Shown here piece by piece: positions 55,353-62,698 of a DNA stretch of 64,000 bases. The position numbers were made by a program, and so were the translations under genes. The stretch comes from Rickettsiaceae bacterium (GTDB lineage Bacteria > Pseudomonadota > Alphaproteobacteria > Rickettsiales > Rickettsiaceae): positions 309,872-373,871 of the forward strand of contig JACKKP010000001.1 of assembly GCA_024236375.1 (NCBI GenBank). The letters run 5' to 3'. Under the pieces are notes generated by a model. It was not told the origin of the DNA. It was given only the letters and a program-made list of their open reading frames with translations, and did not search any database. Within the stretch, counting starts at the first letter, position 1, and each line of letters begins with the position of its first letter.

Positions 55353-55846
55353 ATCATGGCCTCCACATTCTCTAAATCTTTATCGGAATTAATTTCTATA
55401 AATTTCGCTGAAGGGTATTTGGCTTTTAATGCCACTATGGCTTGCTTTACCCTGGTTTCAAAAGTCCACATATATTTGATCAGCTTAAATCTTAAAACTT
55501 CTGGACAATTATCCGCTCTATCATCAATGTGAATTGCTTTTACAAATAACCGCTTTAATAGTCTGAATAGGCATACTACTCTGCTGTAATTGAAATACAG
55601 CACCAGCTCAGCATTTTTCCATCTAGTCTCCAAGCTGCGAGTACTGTTACCATCAATAATCCAGGCACTGCCTTTTGTGATATCTTCTTGTATTCGCATA
55701 AACTCTTGATTATTTCTCTCAACCCACCCAGCCACAAAAAAGTGCTTGTCTAGATGATGTAATGGCAAACCAGTTTTTTCTGCTAATTGATAGGCGAATG
55801 TTGATTTGCCACTTCCTGGTCTACCAAAAATCATTATTTTATTCAT
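55349..55846 (-). CDS. P-loop ATPase/kinase, FlaR-like
   Basis: The 165-residue small P-loop protein has Walker A GRPGSGKST (8-16), HHLDKHFFVAGW and WIIDGNSTRSLETRW. These features mark the adenylate-kinase-like group annotated as topology-modulation protein FlaR. The true substrate is unknown; small-molecule phosphorylation fits the surroundings. It begins in an ATGA overlap with the MarR gene. Confidence 0.82.
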   Translation of the reverse strand: MNKIMIFGRPGSGKSTFAYQLAEKTGLPLHHLDKHFFVAGWVERNNQEFMRIQEDITKGSAWIIDGNSTRSLETRWKNAELVLYFNYSRVVCLFRLLKRLFVKAIHIDDRADNCPEVLRFKLIKYMWTFETRVKQAIVALKAKYPSAKFIEINSDKDLENVEAMI

Positions 55847-56361
55847 GACTTCATGCCTCCAGCGGCAACTTTCACACCATCTGTTTCAGATTCTGCTGTA
55901 ACAATTATTGTTAAGCATTCAAGAAATGATTTTTGCTTGCCTTTTATGTGACTGAAAAATTTAGAGTCAATGTCTTCTACATTTTTAACGGTCTTTTTTA
56001 CTAATTTTATGCCATCTGGCGTAAGAGTTAAAAACTTTGATCTTTCATCTCCTTCTTTTTGCATACGCTCGATAAGACCTTTTTTAACAAGCGCTCTTAT
56101 CACCTGGGAAGCCATAGATACATCACACATTGAAATTTTAGCTAAGTTATTTTGATTTGTTTCAATTTTTTTACCTTGCAGATAAGCAAGACTTGTTAAA
56201 ATAACAAATTGTACATGAGTAATGTTATGCGGACTAAGAAGTCGATCTAACTTGCGTTTCCACAATAAGTAGGTTTGCCACAGCATAAAGCCTGGACTTC
56301 CTGTTGCTTCTTGAAAATGGCTAATATCGTCCCAGTTTAATTCTTCACTCATTATTGTCAT
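55843..56361 (-). CDS. MarR family transcriptional regulator
   Basis: A 172-residue winged-helix repressor: WQTYLLWKRKLDRLLSPHNI, then QNNLAKISMCDVSMASQVIR (recognition helix), KGLIERMQKEGDERSKFLTLT (wing) and a C-terminal dimerisation helix. Such regulators are usually released by a phenolic or antibiotic ligand. The ATG overlaps the SRPBCC remnant stop (ATGA). It probably controls the long minus-strand unit and perhaps the divergent plus-strand unit through the inverted repeat at 56839-56915. Confidence 0.88.
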   Translation of the reverse strand: MTIMSEELNWDDISHFQEATGSPGFMLWQTYLLWKRKLDRLLSPHNITHVQFVILTSLAYLQGKKIETNQNNLAKISMCDVSMASQVIRALVKKGLIERMQKEGDERSKFLTLTPDGIKLVKKTVKNVEDIDSKFFSHIKGKQKSFLECLTIIVTAESETDGVKVAAGGMKS

Positions 56362-56797
56362 CCTTTTAAAGATTTAGATTCAGAAAGTTTAACAAGTTTA
56401 TTCATCGCATCAGGAAGATTCGCTTTTATTTTACGCCCAATGATAAAAGCAAAAATGGGCGATGTTATACCGATCATCTCAACTTCGTGAGTAATGGTTA
56501 TAGTGCCATCAGGATTGTCGTTTAGGTAATGGGAAAAAATCATTTTTAGTTAAAAAGGTAAGTATGAAGTAACAGTAAATGATTTATCGTACTCACCTCG
56601 ATAATTCAAATTTAACTTTAGCCCACCACGCAGGCTTGATGACGCCTTTTTGCGCCACACCACAAAAGAAATATTTTGATTTCGTAGATGGAGCATACTT
56701 ACGGCTGTCCTCATCCCAATCAGGCCACATGGCTAGATTGGCATAAAACAACCAAATATCACTCTTTTTCTGTGGCTTTGTCTTTGAGTGTTTTCAC
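56358..56797 (-). pseudogene. SRPBCC/polyketide-cyclase-like protein, broken
   Basis: From a GTG at 56797 the minus strand reads VKTLKDKATEKE; after a frame change it continues DIWLFYANLAMWPDWDEDSR to KPAWWAKVKFELSR and a stop. In another frame it goes on as GEYDKSFTVTSYLPF, a TAA at 56550-56552, then the intact tail MIFSHYLNDNPDGTITITHE to KG at 56358. Together these make a START-like SRPBCC protein (helix-grip fold, hydrophobic ligand pocket). At least two frameshifts and one stop make it inactive. It leads the MarR operon, a common pairing. Confidence 0.7.
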
Positions 56798-56838
56798 TAC
56801 TATATCGAGCTTATGCCTTTGTTTGTTGATCTAATTTC

Positions 56839-56915
56839 ACACATTATACACGTAAACATTCTTGCTATCCATCATCTTTTAGTATAATATATTTGCATAA
56901 AATAGTATAATGTGT
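56839..56915. promoter_or_regulatory. Divergent control region with spaced 11-bp inverted repeat
   Basis: ACACATTATAC (56839-56849) and its exact complement GTATAATGTGT (56905-56915) lie 55 bases apart between the divergent MarR and SDR units. The right arm contains a TATAAT (56906-56911) suitable as a -10 for the plus strand. AT-rich inverted repeats over a promoter fit a MarR-type operator, but half-sites this far apart would need looping. Confidence 0.4.
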
Positions 56916-56987
56916 CAAGCTATATTGCTAGCGATATGCATGAACAATGTTAGTTATTAAGTGAACATATAATTTAGAGGTTCTATA

Positions 56988-57788
56988 ATGCGGGTTAAAA
57001 ACAAAATAGCACTTATAACTGGTGGCAGTAGGTGTATAGGTGCGGCTACTGCTAGACTATTTGCGAGCGAAGGTGCGATTGTACTGATTGCAGATATTTT
57101 AGCCTCAGAAGGCGAAGCTATCGCGGGCGAAATAGGAGGCAAATTCTACCATCTAGATGTATCAGATGAAAACGGATGGCAGCAAGTATCGACAGCAATT
57201 CGCGATGAATTTGGTAGATTGGATATTCTTTTTAATAACGCTGGCATTACAGGTTTAAATGAAGATCTTGGCCCACAAGACCCAGAAAATACATCATTAA
57301 AGGCATGGCATCATGTCCATAAAATCAACCTTGACGGAGTTTTCTTAGGGTGTAAATACGCTATTGGCTTGATGAAAGAGCATGGCGGATCCATTATCAA
57401 TATGTCTTCTAGATCTGGTGTTGTAGGTATACCTGGTGCAAGCGCTTATGCTTCTAGCAAAGCAGCTGTACGTAACCATACAAAAACAGTTGCACTATAT
57501 GCTGCAGAGCAAGGCTATAAAATACGTTGCAACTCTTTGCATCCTGGCGCAATTTTAACCCCAATGTGGGATCCAATGCTGGGGAGCGATCCTGAGACAA
57601 GAAAAAAAATGATAGAAGGTGTTGCAGCTGGGGTTCCGCTTGGCTGTATGGGCGAAGCTAATGATGTAGCTTTTGCTGCGCTTTACTTAGGATCGGATGA
57701 GTCTAAGTATATTACAGGTACAGAACTCACGATTGATGGTGGCATTTTAGCTGGTAGCAATTCTGCGCCTAAAAAGCATGAGGATTAG
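56988..57788 (+). CDS. SDR family oxidoreductase, cyclopentanol-dehydrogenase-like
   Basis: A 266-residue classical SDR: NNAGI, IINMSSRSG with the catalytic Ser, YASSK with the Tyr/Lys pair, and C-terminal GTELTIDGG. The cofactor loop reads TGGSRCIGAA, where the first glycine of the usual GIG is replaced by cysteine; this may weaken NAD(P) binding. It leads the right-hand plus-strand unit and overlaps the next frame at its 3' end. Confidence 0.88.
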   Translation: MRVKNKIALITGGSRCIGAATARLFASEGAIVLIADILASEGEAIAGEIGGKFYHLDVSDENGWQQVSTAIRDEFGRLDILFNNAGITGLNEDLGPQDPENTSLKAWHHVHKINLDGVFLGCKYAIGLMKEHGGSIINMSSRSGVVGIPGASAYASSKAAVRNHTKTVALYAAEQGYKIRCNSLHPGAILTPMWDPMLGSDPETRKKMIEGVAAGVPLGCMGEANDVAFAALYLGSDESKYITGTELTIDGGILAGSNSAPKKHED

Positions 57789-57789
57789 T

Positions 57790-58449
57790 ATGTTGCGCTT
57801 CCTCATTATTATACCTTTTCTTTTACTCAGCGCCTGTGCCCATCATAATGAGCAACAAGGGTATGTTATTTTGGGCGATCAAAAGAGTAACAAGGCTTGG
57901 GTATATCTTTGTGGATTAACACGTCAGTGGGATAGCTTTGAAGAAAGAAGTAATAGAAAAACTCTAGAGCAAATTGCAAATAAAGAGCGTATCAAAATTG
58001 TGGCCATAAAGCCTTCTGATAGATGTAGCCAATTCGATGACAAATTATGCTGGCCTCATGATAACCAAGAACAAGTGAAAAACACATATGCAAAAATTAA
58101 CAACGTAATTTATGACTACAATGTCTATGGTTTTATTGGTTTTTCGAACGGTGCTTTCTTCTTAAATAAAGCAGCTCAAGAAATTAATTTAGATAAACCA
58201 ATAATCTCTATCGGTGGTGCTGGACATTTTGAGCCAGAAAAGTATATCAACACAAAAACATATCTAATCATTGGTAAGCAAGATCATTATCACTATGAAA
58301 ACGCGATGCTATTTTACGAGCAAGCAAATAAATATCGAAAAGATAGTGTGAAACTAATTAGTCATGATAGTGGGCATGTGATTCCAGAAAAGATTGTTGA
58401 GAAAGTAATTCATGATTTTAATAAATTCACCGAGGCAAACAATGAGTAA
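57790..58449 (+). CDS. Lipoprotein alpha/beta-hydrolase-like protein
   Basis: The 219-residue protein begins with a lipoprotein signal (LRFLIIIPFLLLSAC; lipobox LLSAC), so it is probably anchored facing the periplasm. The hydrolase core shows a nucleophile elbow GFSNGAF (GxSxG) and a late SGHVIP histidine; the acid may lie in GKQDHYHY. Esterase-like activity is inferred. ATG 57790 is preferred (2 bases after the SDR stop) over ATG 57778, which overlaps the SDR. It overlaps the next gene by 8 bases. Confidence 0.75.
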   Translation: MLRFLIIIPFLLLSACAHHNEQQGYVILGDQKSNKAWVYLCGLTRQWDSFEERSNRKTLEQIANKERIKIVAIKPSDRCSQFDDKLCWPHDNQEQVKNTYAKINNVIYDYNVYGFIGFSNGAFFLNKAAQEINLDKPIISIGGAGHFEPEKYINTKTYLIIGKQDHYHYENAMLFYEQANKYRKDSVKLISHDSGHVIPEKIVEKVIHDFNKFTEANNE

Positions 58450-58912
58450 TAAAACTTACCATATTGAACAAGTCGAGCAATTACCAAATGAGGTAGAAAA
58501 TTTGATTCATCAGGGACATGTACGAGATGAAGCGGAGAATGGCATTGTATGCAACTATAAGAAATTTGCTTTAGTGGTGAAAGATAGCGAAGATGAAATA
58601 GTCGGCGCTCTTCAGGCTTATACGGCTTTTTCTGAAATTTATGTTGATGATATTTGGGTTTCACCTAGTGCTCGTAAAAATGGCCTGGGGCGAAAATTGC
58701 TGCATGAATTAGAAAATCAGTTTAAAGGTCAAGGCTACAATAATATAAATCTAGTAACAAGCCACTTTCAGGCACCAGATTTTTATAAGAAATGTGGCTT
58801 TACCGCAGAATTTACGCGAGTAAATAAGAAAAACCCAAAATTAAGCAAAACATATTTTGTAAAATATTTTGACGAAGAAAACCAATTTCAAGGAGTTTTA
58901 AAGGGCAACTAA
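58442..58912 (+). CDS. GNAT family N-acetyltransferase
   Basis: A 156-residue single-domain GNAT: VDDIWVSPSARKNGLGRKLL (acetyl-CoA loop) and HFQAPDFYKKCGFTAEF. It shares the FQAP-x-FY signature with the genes at 10875 and 46481. ATG 58442 is chosen because it overlaps the lipoprotein stop (ATGAGTAA); the in-frame upstream start at 58412 lies inside that gene. Its stop shares a base with the next ATG (TAATG). Confidence 0.88.
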   Translation: MSNKTYHIEQVEQLPNEVENLIHQGHVRDEAENGIVCNYKKFALVVKDSEDEIVGALQAYTAFSEIYVDDIWVSPSARKNGLGRKLLHELENQFKGQGYNNINLVTSHFQAPDFYKKCGFTAEFTRVNKKNPKLSKTYFVKYFDEENQFQGVLKGN

Positions 58913-59427
58913 TGATCGATCAACATTTATTACCACAACTCTTAAAAATTATATCTGGCACTCACGTCTGGGTTTGGTTTGTGTTTGGATATTTGATTTT
59001 TATTGGCATTAGAGCAACGCGCACTAGGATCGTCTATATCCCTAAACTTTTTATTATTCCATTGGTTTTATCTGGATTAAAATACAAAGTTTTTATGGCT
59101 AGCAATATTTCAATATGGCTAGGGTATTTTCTATGCTTAGCTTTGGCATCTTTTGTAAGCTACAAGTACTCTGCCATGAAAAAAATTAAAATCATCACTG
59201 AACGCATGTCCGTACAATTACCAGGCTCCTACTGGACATTGATGGTGTTGATGGCATTTTTTGTTGTGAAGTACTTTTTTGGATATATAAGTGCAACAAA
59301 TCCAACTTATTACAACGATATAAAAATATTTGAATTAAGCATAAGTGGAATATTCTCAGGATATTTTCTTGGCAAAGCTATTTGTTATTTAATGAAATTT
59401 AAAATGGAGCAAACATCACAAAATTAG
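58912..59427 (+). CDS. Integral membrane protein, possibly DUF6622
   Basis: The 171-residue protein has five hydrophobic helices (about 18-33, 42-57, 65-83, 104-123, 140-160) and an internal basic loop RATRTRIVYIPKLF. The overall pattern, HVWVWFVFGYLIFIGIRA, resembles small DUF6622-type membrane proteins; I am not certain. Its start shares one base with the GNAT stop. Function unknown. Confidence 0.7.
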   Translation: MIDQHLLPQLLKIISGTHVWVWFVFGYLIFIGIRATRTRIVYIPKLFIIPLVLSGLKYKVFMASNISIWLGYFLCLALASFVSYKYSAMKKIKIITERMSVQLPGSYWTLMVLMAFFVVKYFFGYISATNPTYYNDIKIFELSISGIFSGYFLGKAICYLMKFKMEQTSQN

Positions 59428-59450
59428 ATGTATCTTAAAATGAAATATAG

Positions 59451-59947
59451 TTGATTGGTATTACAATGAAAAATATGGATAGATTAGAATATAAAGAAAT
59501 TGATGATTACTTTCAACAGCTTTTAGGAATGAAAGCATGGGGTGCCAGCCTAGGAGTTGGGAGCTTTGTAACCATAGAATTTGGAAAGGAAGTGAAAGAA
59601 AAGGCTTCTAACAAGATTCACGGTGAATGGCACTTATGGATATGGCAACATGGGATGTTTTATAAAAATCAGCAACTCATTTTAGATTCTGAGGATGATA
59701 AGAAAAAAATAAGAGTCGGTTCTCAAGCAAAAATGAAGGAAAAACGCTAACCGATTAGCAAGGAGGTTATTGAGTCTGGTATGAAATTGTTCTTGAGTTT
59801 GATAATAACTTGGATTTTTTACTTATAATGGAAGGATCAGGAAGATGTTTTATGGATGTTATTTACTCTCCAGATAAAAAGTTCTCTCCGCTGGTCCTGG
59901 AAGGTGCTTACAATTTGAAGACCAAAAATAGTAACCTGCGATATTGA
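59451..59947 (+). pseudogene. Hypothetical protein gene, frameshifted
   Basis: The first frame ends at 59750 (real start probably ATG 59466, MKNMDRLEYKEID) with GSFVTIEFGKEV and GEWHLWIWQHG. After a frame change the sequence is again protein-like up to 59947: WYEIVLEFDNNLDFLLIMEG, then MDVIYSPDKKFSPLVLEG. The two halves look like one protein of about 160 residues. I do not recognise the family. Confidence 0.6.
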
Positions 59948-60410
59948 GAATGAATGTTGGAAACATTAGAGATAGTAACAACACACCGACAAACTGTATG
60001 CTGAATGTAGTATTAAATTGGAAATTTTTTCCCAGAGGATGAAAGTTCAGAGTATTATGCACATACCTTCCACTATTAAAGGCAAGAAGGGTTTATTTAG
60101 GATAGCCAAAAAAACTCCTACAAAATCAGGTTATTTTGTAACGATATGGAAAAGAGGTGCCGACAGCATCATTGCCCCCTATGAAGAGGCTGACGCCATT
60201 GATTTCGTTGTAGTCGCTGTTTCTGATATGAAGGTAACCGTGTAGGAAGTTTATATTTCCTAAAACCAAATTTTGGCAAAAAATATGTTAGTGCAAATGG
60301 CAAAGGAGGTAAACGTGCAATAAGGTTTACGCACCATGGGATAAAACCACAAGTACCCAAGCTACAAAAACGGGGAAGTGGCAAGGTCAATTTTTTGTTG
60401 ATCTGAATTC
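59948..60410 (+). pseudogene. MepB family protein, frameshifted
   Basis: The intact stretch TIKGKKGLFRIAKKTPTKSG, FVTIWKRG then PYEEADAIDFVVVAV (within 60072-60245) carries the MepB signature. Before it EYYAHTF and after it PWDKTTSTQATKTGKWQGQF (near 60335-60400) appear in other frames. At least two or three indels separate them. MepB lies in the staphylococcal mepRAB locus, but its activity is unknown. The remaining ORF of 75 codons is unlikely to be functional. Confidence 0.65.
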
Positions 60411-60467
60411 CTCGTGTTCGGAATCTACTATTAAAATAAATAATTTGTATTCTATGTGAGCTCCCTA

Positions 60468-61159
60468 TGAATAAAAAATTCCCCTATAAACTTATCGATC
60501 TTACATACGCTTCTCTGAAAAAACACCTTCTGGGATGGTGGATGCGGCTTTAATCACGACCCCATTAAGCTTGATTATGATGAATGTGATTCTGCAGTTA
60601 AATTTAGAGTGGGCCAAATAAAAATGCATGCTGGAATCAGCACATTGAGTCTTTAATGCATTGCATCCCTGGCGCTACAGTAGAACAAATGCCATTAGAT
60701 ACTTTGATTGCTCCCCTTGTTGTGATTGATGTTCATGAGAAAATGACAGCAAATTATAAAATTTCAGACGACGACATTATTCTCTTTGAAAATAAATATG
60801 GCCAGATAGAAGAAAATAGTTTTATTGCCTTTTATACAGGCTGGAGTCAGTATTGGAACAACCCAAAGCAATATCATAATAACCATTCGTTTCCTAGCAT
60901 ATCTGAATCAGTGGCAAATATTTTAGTTGCAAGAAATGCCCGAGGGATCGGTATTGATACATTAAGCCCTGATGGACCTGCTTCTGGATTTCCAGTGCAT
61001 AAAATCATATTGGGAGCTAATAAATATATCGTAGAAAACATTGCTAATCTTGAAAAAATGCCTGCAATTGGCGCGTATGTACTTACCTTGCCAATAAAAG
61101 GATTGGGCTTGACTGAAGCACCAGTGAGAATGGTGGGATTAATTAATGATGAGGATTAA
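60468..61159 (+). pseudogene. Cyclase/kynurenine-formamidase-like hydrolase, frameshifted N-terminus
   Basis: A start at 60468 gives MNKKFPYKLIDLTYAS. A frame change near 60530 gives WDGGCGFNHDPIKLDYDECD and then IKMHAGIST; about four missing bases near 60646 break the HxGTHxDxPxH metal motif. From 60656 the frame MHCIPGATVEQMPLDTLIAP to 61159 is intact, with ARNARGIGIDTLSPDG and TLPIKGLGLTEAPVRMV. The family hydrolyses amides or lactones. Metal-binding residues in the broken part are compromised. Confidence 0.7.
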
Positions 61160-61696
61160 ATGAGTATAAAAAAACAAAATGATTGTGCTAGCAAAGTTAT
61201 TATTATACTCGGATCCTCTAGGTCTGATGGAAATACTAAAAGTGCAATCAAACAACTTGATCCTGATAATCAGATTAGTTTTGTAGATTTAAATAATCTC
61301 AATATTACTCCATTTGATTATCAACACAAGAATCAGAAAGACGATTATATCCCCCTTATGAAGAGGATAGTATTATTTGATCATATTATTTTAGCAACAC
61401 CAGTTTATTGGTATACAATGAGCGCACAAATGAAAATATTTATAGATCGATTATCTGATTTACTTACAATCGAGAAAGAAACCGGCAGATTGCTTAGGGG
61501 CAAAAAATTATCTGTCTTAGCTTCTTATACAACTTCTTTACCTGAGGGCTTTGAACTTGCATTTAGCCAAACGTGTAAATACATGGGAATAGACTATTCT
61601 GGGTGTTTCTTTTTTTACTCTGGTGAAGATAAGATTTTAATGCAAAAAAATGTTACAATATCTGAATTTAGAAGCAGAGTTTTAGATTATGAGTGA
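61160..61696 (+). CDS. NAD(P)H-dependent flavin reductase-like (flavodoxin fold)
   Basis: A 178-residue FMN_red/flavodoxin_2-type protein: ILGSSRSDGNTKSA (phosphate-binding loop for FMN), ATPVYWYTMSAQMKIFIDR (the hallmark TPVYW segment) and GKKLSVLASYTT. It likely reduces quinones, nitro or azo compounds with NAD(P)H. It begins directly after the cyclase stop and overlaps the broken NUDIX gene by 8 bases. It is one of the few intact genes in this decaying unit. Confidence 0.88.
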   Translation: MSIKKQNDCASKVIIILGSSRSDGNTKSAIKQLDPDNQISFVDLNNLNITPFDYQHKNQKDDYIPLMKRIVLFDHIILATPVYWYTMSAQMKIFIDRLSDLLTIEKETGRLLRGKKLSVLASYTTSLPEGFELAFSQTCKYMGIDYSGCFFFYSGEDKILMQKNVTISEFRSRVLDYE

Positions 61697-62130
61697 AGTA
61701 AATATATACCCATCTAAACCAAATGGTTTTATATCTCAGGTATCTATTGTTGCAGCTTGGATTAATTTTCAGAATGAGTATCTTTTTTTGCAAAGAAATG
61801 CAAAATCTCAGGAGGCTTTTCGGTGGGGTGTTCCAGGTGGTAAAATAGAATTGAAGGAAGAGCCAATAGCTGCTCTGCAAAGAGAAATTTTTGAAGAAAC
61901 TAAAGTAAACTTAATAAAGTCTGAAATCACACATGTGAAAACTTGTTATATTTCCAAGCCTGGATGGGATTATACTTACCATATGTTTTGTTATGGTTTT
62001 ACCACAAACAAAACGTTGAAATATCATTGAAACATATGATTACAAATGGATAAAATTAGAAGACATTATGAAATTACCCCTTATGATCGGCACCAAAGAA
62101 ACGGCAGGCTCTTTCAGCAAACTGAGTTTG
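61689..62130 (+). pseudogene. NUDIX hydrolase, frameshifted
   Basis: The first 113 codons are a good NUDIX domain with box from GGKIELKEEP to REIFEETKV and the following KTCYISKPGWDYTYHMFCYG. The frame ends at 62030. One base away the protein resumes as ETYDYKWIKLEDIMKLPLM, the normal C-terminal strand and helix of this family. A single indel near 62015-62035 would explain it. Confidence 0.7.
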
Positions 62131-62139
62131 TTGAGAAAA

Positions 62140-62637
62140 AAGAGACTTTTATTTTATTCGCCATGGGCAGAAGCAGATCCATCATGATAATGACGATTAT
62201 ATTTCATTAAATAATTTTAGGTTTAGAGCAGGCTGCTCGTGCAAAAAAACTTAATAGATACATTGAAAATTTCTTCTATTTATCATAGCCCACTGAAAAG
62301 GGCTGTGCAAACGAAAGATATCCTTTTTAGTGAAATTGAGTTGGAGCACATAGAGGTTACTGACTTGGCTGAATGCACAACTGAAATTTGGCATTCAGTG
62401 ACAAACAATAATATTTGCTGTAATAAAACTAATAATTTTATCTCAAAGGCAGTTAGCGGAATGCAGATGGCTTTAAGTCAATCAGGAAGCTCTATAGTTG
62501 TGGCTCATGGGGGTATTCACTATGCATTTTGTAAACATCACAACATCAAAAATCATCAATGGATTATTGATAATTGCGTACTGGTTCACTTTAAACGCGA
62601 TGAAGAATCGTGGACTGCAAATGTTATTACGGATTAA
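62140..62637 (+). pseudogene. Histidine phosphatase (phosphoglycerate-mutase-like), frameshifted
   Basis: FYFIRHGQKQ (near 62145-62175) carries the RHG motif. After frame changes, one next to a TTTTAGG stretch and one at an A7 run (62242-62248), the sequence reads LGLEQAARAKKL and then ISSIYHSPLKRAVQTKDI, IVVAHGGIHYAF (second catalytic His) and a stop at 62637. The 132-codon remnant lacks the phospho-acceptor histidine. Confidence 0.7.
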
Positions 62638-62698
62638 AACTGCTGCGTCCCTAGAGTGTATAGTGTGCCCCAAAAAATCTGACGCATAGAGAGACCAA

